The notes under the pieces: model-generated
Told to the model about the DNA's origin: nothing
Databases searched by the model: none
Seen by the model: only the letters and a program-made list of their open reading frames with translations
Shown here: one piece after another, positions 22,565 through 28,662 of the stretch
Position numbering within the stretch: the stretch's first letter is position 1
Layout of the letters: every line of letters begins with the position of its first letter
NCBI GenBank assembly: GCA_017560305.1
Contig: JAFYOF010000146.1
Location: 1-28,662, forward strand
From: Alistipes sp.
GTDB lineage: Bacteria > Bacteroidota > Bacteroidia > Bacteroidales > Rikenellaceae
DNA length: 28,662 nt
Direction: 5' to 3'
Translations under genes and position numbers: made by a program

Positions 22565-24679
22565 ATGGCATCGTGGCTCGATAATAATGTGAAATATGTC
22601 GCTGGCGTGGGCGAGACAAAGGCAAAACTTCTCGAAAAGGAGTTGGGCATCCTCACCGTGGGCGACCTTCTGCGCCACTACCCTTTCCGCTACATCGACC
22701 GCACGAAGATCTACTCCATCGGCGAACTCAACGAGAATATGAACACCTCGCTGGTGCAGTTGCGCGCACGCGTGACGGGTATCGGCTATCAGGGCGTGGG
22801 GCGCAAGCAGCGCTTCTCGGTCTATGTGAGCGACCCAACGGGCTCGGCGGAACTCATTTGGTTTCAGGGCATTAAGTGGATAGAGAAGAGCGTGGAGGTG
22901 GGGCGCGAGTACCTTATCTTCGGCAAGCCATCGTTCTTCCGTGGCGAGGTATCGATGGTTCACCCCGAACTCGACCTCGTCGAAAAAGCACTCTCACGCA
23001 AGGCTAACAGCGGTATGCAGGGCATCTACCCCTCGACCGAGAAGATTGGCTCGACATTTGGTGCGAAGGGCTTCTACAAGATTATATGCAATGCTTGGGC
23101 GGTGGCGGAGCAGCACATCACCGAGACAATGCCCACGGCGGTGAGGGAGCGCTACTCGCTCATCCCGCTCAAGGAGGCAATCTACAACATACACTTTCCG
23201 CAGTCGGCCGAGAAGCTGAAGGCTGCCGAGCGCAGACTCAAGTTTGACGAGTTCCTCGGCGTGCAACTATCCATTCAGGCGATGCGCACCGACCGCCTCT
23301 CGAAGAACAACGGCTTCCTCTTCCCGAAGGTGGGCGACTACTTCAACACATTCTTCAACGAAAAGATTCCATTCCCGCTCACGGGGGCGCAGAAACGCGT
23401 CATCAAGGAGATACGACAGGACACCATCTCGGGCTATCAGATGAACCGCCTCTTGCAGGGCGATGTGGGTAGCGGCAAGACGATGGTGGCGCTGATGTCG
23501 ATGCTGCTGGCCGTAGACAACGGCTTTCAGGCGTGTATGATGGCGCCTACGGAAATCCTTGCGCGCCAGCACTTTGCCACAATCAAAAGGCAGACCGAGG
23601 GACTGGGGCTCAATGTAGCAATCCTCACGGGCTCATCGAAGAGCAAGGAGCGAAAATATGCGCTCGAGGGCATCGCCTCGGGCGAAGTAAACATCCTCAT
23701 CGGCACGCACGCCCTCATTGAGGACAAGGTGCAGTTTGCCAACCTCGGCTATGTGGTTATCGACGAGCAGCACCGCTTCGGCGTGGAGCAGCGCGCCCGC
23801 CTATGGACCAAGAACCAGCAGCCGCCACACATCCTTGTGATGACCGCAACACCCATCCCGCGAACATTGGCGATGACACTATACGGCGACCTCGATGTAT
23901 CGGTTATCGACGAGTTGCCCCCTGGCCGTCAGCCCATCCGCACCTACCACTACACCGACGCCGCGCGCCTCAAGTTGTGGGGTTTCCTGCGCCGACAGAT
24001 TGCCGAGGGCAGGCAGGCGTATGTGGTCTATCCGCTCATCAAGGAGTCGGAGACGATGGACTACAAGGACCTTGAGGATGGCTTTGAATCTATCGTGAGG
24101 GACTTCCCGCTGCCCGACTATCGTGTCACGGTGTGTCACGGCAAGATGAAGCCGCAGGACAAGGAGGAGTCGATGCGCCAATTCAAAGAGCACGAGGCAG
24201 ATATATTGGTTGCCACCTCGGTCATCGAGGTGGGTGTCGATGTGCCCAACGCCACGGTGATGGTCATCGAGTCGGCTGAGAGATTCGGTCTCTCGCAGCT
24301 GCACCAGTTGCGTGGTCGTGTAGGTCGTGGAGGCGGACAGTCGTTCTGCATCCTGATGTCGGGCGAGAAACTGTCGCGCGAGGCACGCCAGCGTCTGCAG
24401 GCTATGTGCGAGACCACCGATGGATTCCGCCTTGCGGAGCTTGATATGAAGTTGCGAGGTGCGGGCGACATTAACGGCACACAGCAGAGTGGTATGGGTT
24501 TTGACCTCAAGATTGCCAACCCTACTCTGGACGCCGAGTTGTTGCAGACCGCGCGTGAGGCCGCCATCTGGATTCTGGGTCAGGACCCACAGCTGCAACA
24601 GCCACAGAACGCCACACTGCGCGAACTGCGGGCACGCCACTCGGGCAAGCAACGATTTGATTTTTCGATGATTTCGTAG
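22565..24679 (+). CDS. recG: ATP-dependent DNA helicase RecG
   Basis: Remodels stalled replication forks and Holliday junctions in the cytoplasm. The 704-residue form starts MASWLDNNVKYVAGVGETKA, which aligns with the usual RecG N-terminus. An upstream in-frame ATG at 22478 would add 29 residues unlike the family and would overlap both promoters, so I reject it. An OB-fold wedge domain lies at about 60-165 (TSLVQLRARVTGIGYQG). Helicase motifs in order are Walker A GDVGSGKT near 299, motif II IDEQHRFG near 400, motif III MTATPIPRT near 425, and C-terminal motifs SVIEVGVDVPNATVM and QLRGRVGRGG near 560-590. The Glu-to-Gln variation DEQH in motif II is typical for RecG. It is divergent from the acyltransferase gene. 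Confidence 0.97.
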   Translation: MASWLDNNVKYVAGVGETKAKLLEKELGILTVGDLLRHYPFRYIDRTKIYSIGELNENMNTSLVQLRARVTGIGYQGVGRKQRFSVYVSDPTGSAELIWFQGIKWIEKSVEVGREYLIFGKPSFFRGEVSMVHPELDLVEKALSRKANSGMQGIYPSTEKIGSTFGAKGFYKIICNAWAVAEQHITETMPTAVRERYSLIPLKEAIYNIHFPQSAEKLKAAERRLKFDEFLGVQLSIQAMRTDRLSKNNGFLFPKVGDYFNTFFNEKIPFPLTGAQKRVIKEIRQDTISGYQMNRLLQGDVGSGKTMVALMSMLLAVDNGFQACMMAPTEILARQHFATIKRQTEGLGLNVAILTGSSKSKERKYALEGIASGEVNILIGTHALIEDKVQFANLGYVVIDEQHRFGVEQRARLWTKNQQPPHILVMTATPIPRTLAMTLYGDLDVSVIDELPPGRQPIRTYHYTDAARLKLWGFLRRQIAEGRQAYVVYPLIKESETMDYKDLEDGFESIVRDFPLPDYRVTVCHGKMKPQDKEESMRQFKEHEADILVATSVIEVGVDVPNATVMVIESAERFGLSQLHQLRGRVGRGGGQSFCILMSGEKLSREARQRLQAMCETTDGFRLAELDMKLRGAGDINGTQQSGMGFDLKIANPTLDAELLQTAREAAIWILGQDPQLQQPQNATLRELRARHSGKQRFDFSMIS

Positions 24680-24680
24680 C

Positions 24681-24717
24681 CGCGCGGGCAACAATTCACC
24701 GCCGAGACGCGTTTTTT
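24681..24717 (+). terminator. Possible weak terminator after recG
   Basis: CGCG (24681-24684) can pair with CGCG (24708-24711), and CGG (24685-24687) with CCG (24702-24704), with an AGA bulge. TTTTTT follows directly. The stem is irregular, so read-through into the next gene is likely. Confidence 0.4.
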
Positions 24718-24735
24718 AGGAAAAAGAGCAAAAAA

Positions 24736-25560
24736 ATGAGACGCATCATACTTCTTATAGCACTCCTATGCGCTGCCGTGGTGGCGCACGCGCAACTCTA
24801 TGTGCCAGGCGAAACGCTCAACTACAAAATGAGTTACCGAGCCAAGCTATTCCCCAACACCGAGGTAGCGAAGGTGGTGATGCAGACCACCGAGTCTACG
24901 CTCGATGGCGCTCCTGTCTACAAGGTCTACGGCTATGGCGAGACCGCTAAGGCGTTCAGCTGGGTGCTCCCCGTGCAGGATGCCTACACTGTGTGGGTAG
25001 ACCCCGCAACGCTACGCACCAAGCGCTTCGACTGCGACCTGCACGAGGGCGACTACACCTTCCGCAGCACCTATCTCTTCGACTGGAACAACCTCAAGGT
25101 ACACACCCGCTGGCGCAGCCGCCAACACCCCGAGAAGTTCAAGACGATGTCCATCACCGAGCGCAGTATGGATGCCGTGTCGCTCTACTTCAACCTGCGC
25201 ACCGTGAAGGATGAGCAGATCAAGGAGGGCTTCGCCAAGGATCTGGATATGGTGCTGGAGGATACCGTGCGCACGCTGAGCTTCCGCTACGATGGGCGCG
25301 AGGTGAGGAAAATCAGGGGCCTGGGCAAGTTCAACACCATCCGCTTCCGCTGCAAGATTGCCACCTCTACTGAGACCGCCTTCCGCGATGGAACGGAGTT
25401 CGTGGTGTGGATTTCCGACGACAGAAACAAGATTCCGCTCTATATGGAATCACCCATAAAGGTGGGAAGTGTATGCGCTTATCTGTCAAGTTATGAAGGT
25501 TTACGCTATCCGTTGGATAGTTTTATAAAAAATGATTATATTTGCAACCAAATTAAATAG
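24736..25560 (+). CDS. DUF3108-family periplasmic protein
   Basis: A 274-residue protein with cleavable signal MRRIILLIALLCAAVVAHA. The mature start LYVPGETLNYKMSYRAKLFPNTEVAKV is the typical DUF3108 beginning. The ending, VWISDDRNKIPLYMESPIKVGSVCAYL, is also typical: a beta-barrel-like sheet protein. No catalytic motif is visible. DUF3108 proteins are widespread in Bacteroidota envelopes, and their role is unknown. It starts 56 bases after recG and may be partly co-transcribed with it. Its last 16 codons contain the promoter of the next gene. Confidence 0.88.
   Translation: MRRIILLIALLCAAVVAHAQLYVPGETLNYKMSYRAKLFPNTEVAKVVMQTTESTLDGAPVYKVYGYGETAKAFSWVLPVQDAYTVWVDPATLRTKRFDCDLHEGDYTFRSTYLFDWNNLKVHTRWRSRQHPEKFKTMSITERSMDAVSLYFNLRTVKDEQIKEGFAKDLDMVLEDTVRTLSFRYDGREVRKIRGLGKFNTIRFRCKIATSTETAFRDGTEFVVWISDDRNKIPLYMESPIKVGSVCAYLSSYEGLRYPLDSFIKNDYICNQIK
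25513..25544 (+). promoter_or_regulatory. Promoter of the coiled-coil gene, inside the DUF3108 gene end
   Basis: TTGG at 25513-25516 (TTG as -33), then TATATTTG at 25537-25544 after 21 bases from TTG. It lies in the last codons of the DUF3108 frame and would start a transcript about 45 bases before the ATG at 25598. Confidence 0.7.
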
Positions 25561-25597
25561 ATAACGCTTTCAAAGCAATTAAAAAACCTCAAATTTT

Positions 25598-26524
25598 ATG
25601 AGTTATCAGTATAACTACGACGACGACACTCGTTACGATGACGAGTATGGATATGAAGAGCAGGGCGTCGATAACAAGGCTGTACGCGGCTACCGCATCG
25701 TGATTATCATCCTTGCGGTGATTTTGGTTGCACTCTCGGTGGTGTACTTCAATATGCACCGCGAGCAGCAGCAGGAGTACCACCTTCTGGAGCAGGACCG
25801 CTCACGCATCCAGGGCGACCTTGACAGCTTGATTGTATCGTTCGACGACCTCAAGATCAAGAACGACTCGATGACAGCAAACCTCGAGGAGGCTAACAAG
25901 TTGATGGAACAGCTCAAGAACGAGCGCCGCCTCAACTATGCGAAGATTCGCGCCTATGAGAAGGAGCTCGGTACGCTGAAGACCATTATGAAGAGCTACC
26001 TGCGTCAGATTGACTCGCTCAACACTGTAAACCAGAAACTTACCAAGGAGAATGTAAGCTACAAGAAGCAGATTTCTTCAGCGCAGTTGCGTGCCGAGAT
26101 GGCAGAGGAGCGCGCAGAGGAGCTCACAAACAAGGTACGCGTGGGATCTGTAATCCGTGTGCGTAGCATCGGTCTGGAGGCCCTCAACGCCAAGAGCAAC
26201 CCTGTGACACGCGTGAAGAGCGCTGCCCGCCTGAAGGTGAACTGCATCCTCTCGGCAAACGAGTTGGCAGAGCCAGGCAACAAGACTGTCTATGTGTGCG
26301 TAACATCGCCTGAGGGTTACCTGATTTCAACCGACGCATCATCATTCACATTCGAGGGTGAGAAGAAGCTCTACTCAAGCAGCCGTGATGTGGACTACAC
26401 CGCAGCGGAGGATTTGCCAGTGAGCATCTACATCGATGGCACAGGCTTCACAGCAGGTACTTACAAGATTGAGATTTACATCGACGGCCGCCTCTCTGGC
26501 TCAAGCGAGGTCGCATTGCGATAG
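25598..26524 (+). CDS. Membrane-anchored coiled-coil protein, conserved Bacteroidota hypothetical
   Basis: 308 residues. The N-terminal 30 are rich in Asp, Glu and Tyr (SYQYNYDDDTRYDDEYGYEE) and presumably cytoplasmic. A single membrane helix follows at about 34-52 (IVIIILAVILVALSVVYFN). A heptad-patterned coiled coil covers about 56-185 (EQDRSRIQGDLDSLIVSFDD, then MEQLKNERRL and AEERAEELTNKV). A C-terminal beta domain at about 190-308 (LKVNCILSANELAEPGNK, YKIEIYIDGRLSGSSEVALR) closes it. The topology resembles proteins that span the periplasm or link the inner membrane to the wall. I know of no assigned function. It has its own promoter and a very strong terminator, so it is a single-gene unit. 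Confidence 0.85.
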   Translation: MSYQYNYDDDTRYDDEYGYEEQGVDNKAVRGYRIVIIILAVILVALSVVYFNMHREQQQEYHLLEQDRSRIQGDLDSLIVSFDDLKIKNDSMTANLEEANKLMEQLKNERRLNYAKIRAYEKELGTLKTIMKSYLRQIDSLNTVNQKLTKENVSYKKQISSAQLRAEMAEERAEELTNKVRVGSVIRVRSIGLEALNAKSNPVTRVKSAARLKVNCILSANELAEPGNKTVYVCVTSPEGYLISTDASSFTFEGEKKLYSSSRDVDYTAAEDLPVSIYIDGTGFTAGTYKIEIYIDGRLSGSSEVALR

Positions 26525-26533
26525 ATTTATAAA

Positions 26534-26575
26534 AATAAAATAAAGTCAGCCAATATAGGCTGACTTTATTTTATT
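26534..26575 (+). terminator. Strong intrinsic terminator of the coiled-coil gene
   Basis: AATAAAATAAAGTCAGCC (26534-26551) and its exact complement at 26558-26575 form an 18-bp perfect stem with loop AATATA. The symmetric A/T flanks make it able to work in both directions. It starts 10 bases after the stop codon. Confidence 0.93.
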
Positions 26576-26603
26576 TACACTACATTATCAAAATACAGGA
26601 TAT

Positions 26604-27923
26604 ATGAATTCCAATCCTTTTCTTAAATATTATTTCCTTGTAGGTTTCCTATTAGCATCAGCCTGTATAGCCTGCTTCTTCATATTTAAGACCAGCTCGT
26701 TAGCAGAATTAATCATTTTTATAATGACTGTAATTTCTGTTCTCATAGCAATGCTCGCCTATCACATTAGTATAAAAACTTATGTATCCATTGATGCCGT
26801 AAATGCCATTAGTCGTATGGATGGAAATGTTATGGAAAACGAAGGTTATCGAACCAACATTGCCGCACAAATCAGACTATTTAATGAGATAGAAAAGGAA
26901 GATGTAAGAAAGGCTTTGCTTGATCACATCAAAAATTTATTTAACAACCACCAAAATTTATCGGGTGCCAGACTAGCTGATAACATCCAAGAGGTGATTG
27001 ATGTAATTGTCTTACTACCATTTATCATAAATTCTAAAGATAAGCAATACTCCAATGAGAGCATCAAAGAGATAGATGAATTAATTTCTTCCATTAACAG
27101 TAAGATTGATTCTTACGAAAAAATAAGCGATGGAAGTTGTATATTAATGAAAGAGAGTATAAAACTAATTAACGCAGTATTTGCATATCAGAAAATAAAA
27201 CCCCAACAAACCTCAAGCAACTACACCCTAATGGATGTTCGTGGCACAATGCTGAAAAATGCCGTGTCAAAGACCGTATATTACAACTACATGGGCTTGT
27301 TGTATCTCACAAAGGCAACTGAATCCATTCTTCAACATTTAGCCAACGAAACACATCACACCAACTTTTATTCTATAGAGATTCTCCGTTCCATCAAAAA
27401 TTACACGGAAAATAACTATCCTGAACTAACAATTTCTCACCTGGAATCTGCTATAGAAAATTTTAGAATCGCTTCAAACATAATAAATAAAGATGTTATG
27501 TGGAGTTCGTTTATTTTTTTCAATATCGGTCGAGCTGAATTCTTGCTTAATCTCATTTCTCACGGCAAGAAAGGAAATGATTGGATTTCAACTATGAATT
27601 CTGCCATTAGCTACAGAAAACGATTAAACATGATTTTAAGCGACATTCTTAACAATGCACAGAATCTTTCTTATTTCCAAAAAGCGTTTATAGGAGAAGA
27701 GCATAAGGCTCGCTTAATGAAGATGATTTTTGAGATTGTGTCCGACAAAGACATTACAAACATATTTGGAGAAAAGCTTCACGACAAAGCGAACTACAAA
27801 AGCATTTTGTCTTCAAATTACATCTCAGAACTCCCTGAAGATGAATTCAATTTATACTCTCACCATATTAGTGACATCCAGAAACTTACACAAGATACCG
27901 AAAGCGTCCTTAAATGCTCTTAA
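26604..27923 (+). CDS. Orphan AT-rich membrane protein with helical C-terminal domain
   Basis: A 439-residue protein I do not recognise. Two membrane helices lie at about 8-28 (YYFLVGFLLASACIACFFIF) and 33-56 (LAELIIFIMTVISVLIAMLA). A long, all-helical soluble part follows at about 60-439, with TPR-like or HEPN-like helix pairs around 250-345 but no clear repeat consensus. There is no Walker, nuclease or kinase motif. The gene is clearly poorer in G+C than its neighbours and uses A/T-ending codons, which suggests recent acquisition. The two-helix N-terminus with a large cytoplasmic helical domain resembles some membrane sensor or abortive-infection proteins, but that is a weak analogy. It stands alone between a strong terminator and the rpsP promoter region. 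No TAnnTTTG promoter is seen upstream. Confidence 0.75.
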   Translation: MNSNPFLKYYFLVGFLLASACIACFFIFKTSSLAELIIFIMTVISVLIAMLAYHISIKTYVSIDAVNAISRMDGNVMENEGYRTNIAAQIRLFNEIEKEDVRKALLDHIKNLFNNHQNLSGARLADNIQEVIDVIVLLPFIINSKDKQYSNESIKEIDELISSINSKIDSYEKISDGSCILMKESIKLINAVFAYQKIKPQQTSSNYTLMDVRGTMLKNAVSKTVYYNYMGLLYLTKATESILQHLANETHHTNFYSIEILRSIKNYTENNYPELTISHLESAIENFRIASNIINKDVMWSSFIFFNIGRAEFLLNLISHGKKGNDWISTMNSAISYRKRLNMILSDILNNAQNLSYFQKAFIGEEHKARLMKMIFEIVSDKDITNIFGEKLHDKANYKSILSSNYISELPEDEFNLYSHHISDIQKLTQDTESVLKCS

Positions 27924-27961
27924 ATTCAACATAACTTATATTTTTTCACCTAAAAATCAAC

Positions 27962-28076
27962 AATTTTGAATTTTGAACCGACGCTGCGGAACGAGCGCAG
28001 AAAGGCAAATTTATTTGCTTTTTGCCGAGTCGCGAGGAGGAAACGATATTTTTTTGTCGTAATTTTGAATTTTGAA
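27962..28076. repeat. 16-bp direct repeat flanking a hairpin-rich segment before rpsP
   Basis: AATTTTGAATTTTGAA occurs at 27962-27977 and again at 28061-28076. Between them are a CTGCG/CGCAG stem (27984-27988, 27996-28000) and a perfect GCAAAT/ATTTGC palindrome (28005-28010, 28013-28018) followed by TTTTT. The latter may be the terminator of the orphan gene. The second repeat copy contains the -33 TTTG of the rpsP promoter. Confidence 0.55.
28005..28023 (+). terminator. Probable terminator of the orphan gene
   Basis: GCAAAT and ATTTGC form a 6-bp stem (loop TT, so probably opened to a 4-base loop), followed by TTTTTG. It lies about 80 bases after the stop codon at 27923. The stem is short and A/T-rich, so it is a moderate candidate. 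Confidence 0.45.
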
Positions 28077-28095
28077 TTTATTTTTTGTACCTTTG
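28064..28095 (+). promoter_or_regulatory. Promoter of rpsP
   Basis: TTTG at 28064-28067, 20-base spacer, TACCTTTG at 28088-28095: a near-perfect Bacteroidota promoter. The leader of about 55 bases contains a small AACCC/GGGTT hairpin (28102-28106, 28117-28121) right after the predicted start. Confidence 0.8.
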
Positions 28096-28155
28096 CGCCC
28101 AAACCCCGAAAGTGTAGGGTTGCGTTTATTATTAACAATTAAAATTTTATAGCAA

Positions 28156-28662
28156 ATGGCTGTTAAAATTCGTTTGGCACGACACGGTAAGAAGGGTGCT
28201 CCTATCTACCACATCGTTGCTGCAGATAGCAGAGCGCCACGTGATGGTAAGTTTATCGAGAAATTGGGTGTTTACAACCCTAACACGAATCCTGCTACAA
28301 TCGATCTCAAGTTTGACCGAGCTTTGGATTGGTTACTTAAGGGCGCACAACCTACCGATACTTGTCGAGCAATTCTCTCGTACAAGGGCGTTTTGTACAA
28401 GAAGCACCTCTTGGGTGGTGTAGCTAAGGGCGCATTCTCTGAGGCAGACGCTGAGGCAAAGTTCAACAAGTGGCTTGGTGAGAAGGAGAGCAAGATCGCT
28501 GCAAAGGTGAACAAGCTCGCTACTGACGCTAAGAACGCTGAGAAGGCTGCTTTGGCTGCTGAGACTAAGGTTAAGGAGGAGCGTGCTGCTGCTATCGCTG
28601 CTAAGGCTGCTGCTGCAACTGCAGAGGCAACTGAGGCTGAGACAGAGGAGCCAGCTGCAGAG
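28156..28662 (+). CDS. rpsP: 30S ribosomal protein S16 (partial, C-terminal tail beyond right edge)
   Basis: A small-subunit assembly protein. The frame from ATG 28156 begins [20 protein letters not shown] and remains open to the last base (169 codons). The conserved S16 core covers about residues 1-85 ([34 protein letters not shown]). An Ala/Glu/Lys-rich helical tail follows from about 110, ending in the window at EEPAAE. Bacteroidota S16 proteins carry this long tail, unlike the 80-90-residue proteobacterial form. Codon use is of the highly expressed type. The stop codon is outside the window. Confidence 0.97.
   Translation, partial: MAVKIRLARHGKKGAPIYHIVAADSRAPRDGKFIEKLGVYNPNTNPATIDLKFDRALDWLLKGAQPTDTCRAILSYKGVLYKKHLLGGVAKGAFSEADAEAKFNKWLGEKESKIAAKVNKLATDAKNAEKAALAAETKVKEERAAAIAAKAAAATAEATEAETEEPAAE

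Overview
The window is chromosomal DNA from a Bacteroidota bacterium, almost certainly Bacteroidales, probably a gut or host-associated species. The evidence is a SusC/SusD pair, surface lipoprotein signals, the absence of clear Shine-Dalgarno sites, and many promoters of the Bacteroides type (TTG-like -33 element, 19-21 bp spacer, TAnnTTTG -7 element). Composition and gene repertoire would fit Rikenellaceae/Alistipes, but I cannot settle the genus by reading.

Layout. (1) 1-1326: a minus-strand tRNA-Thr / tRNA-Tyr / tRNA-Gly / tuf operon; tuf runs off the left edge. (2) 1690-1935: a small GlsB/YeaQ-type membrane protein. (3) 2107-20450: a two-armed polysaccharide utilization locus (PUL) built around a 381-bp divergent control region at 12486-12866. 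The left arm (minus strand) encodes an IPT/NHL surface lipoprotein, SusC, SusD and a DUF1735/DUF4361-like lipoprotein. It ends in a strong terminator at 4516-4539, and beyond that lies a separately promoted GH92 alpha-mannosidase. The right arm (plus strand) encodes a GH127-type enzyme, a GH43/GH117-like beta-propeller glycosidase and two tandem paralogous BACON-CotH lipoproteins, ending in a terminator at 20474-20505. The SusC/D arm probably captures and imports a glycan; the enzymes trim it. No regulator (HTCS, ECF sigma/anti-sigma, SusR-like) and no obvious endo-acting enzyme lie in the window. (4) 20751-22473: an FKBP-type isomerase and an acyltransferase-3 membrane protein on the minus strand, each followed immediately after its stop codon by a copy of a structured intergenic repeat. 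(5) 22565-26524: recG, a DUF3108 protein and a membrane-anchored coiled-coil protein. (6) 26604-27923: an AT-rich orphan membrane protein. (7) 28156-end: rpsP (ribosomal protein S16), cut by the right edge.

The most unusual signal is the pair of foldback repeats at 20555-20750 and 21219-21342. They share a conserved core, but their terminal stems and an inner hairpin differ by compensatory base changes, and each begins at the first base after a stop codon. This looks like a conserved RNA (or DNA) structure used as a gene-end element. Other points of interest are the long repeat-bearing leader of the SusC operon, the codon-use jump between the SusC operon and its neighbours, the duplicated CotH kinases-like lipoproteins, and the orphan gene next to rpsP.
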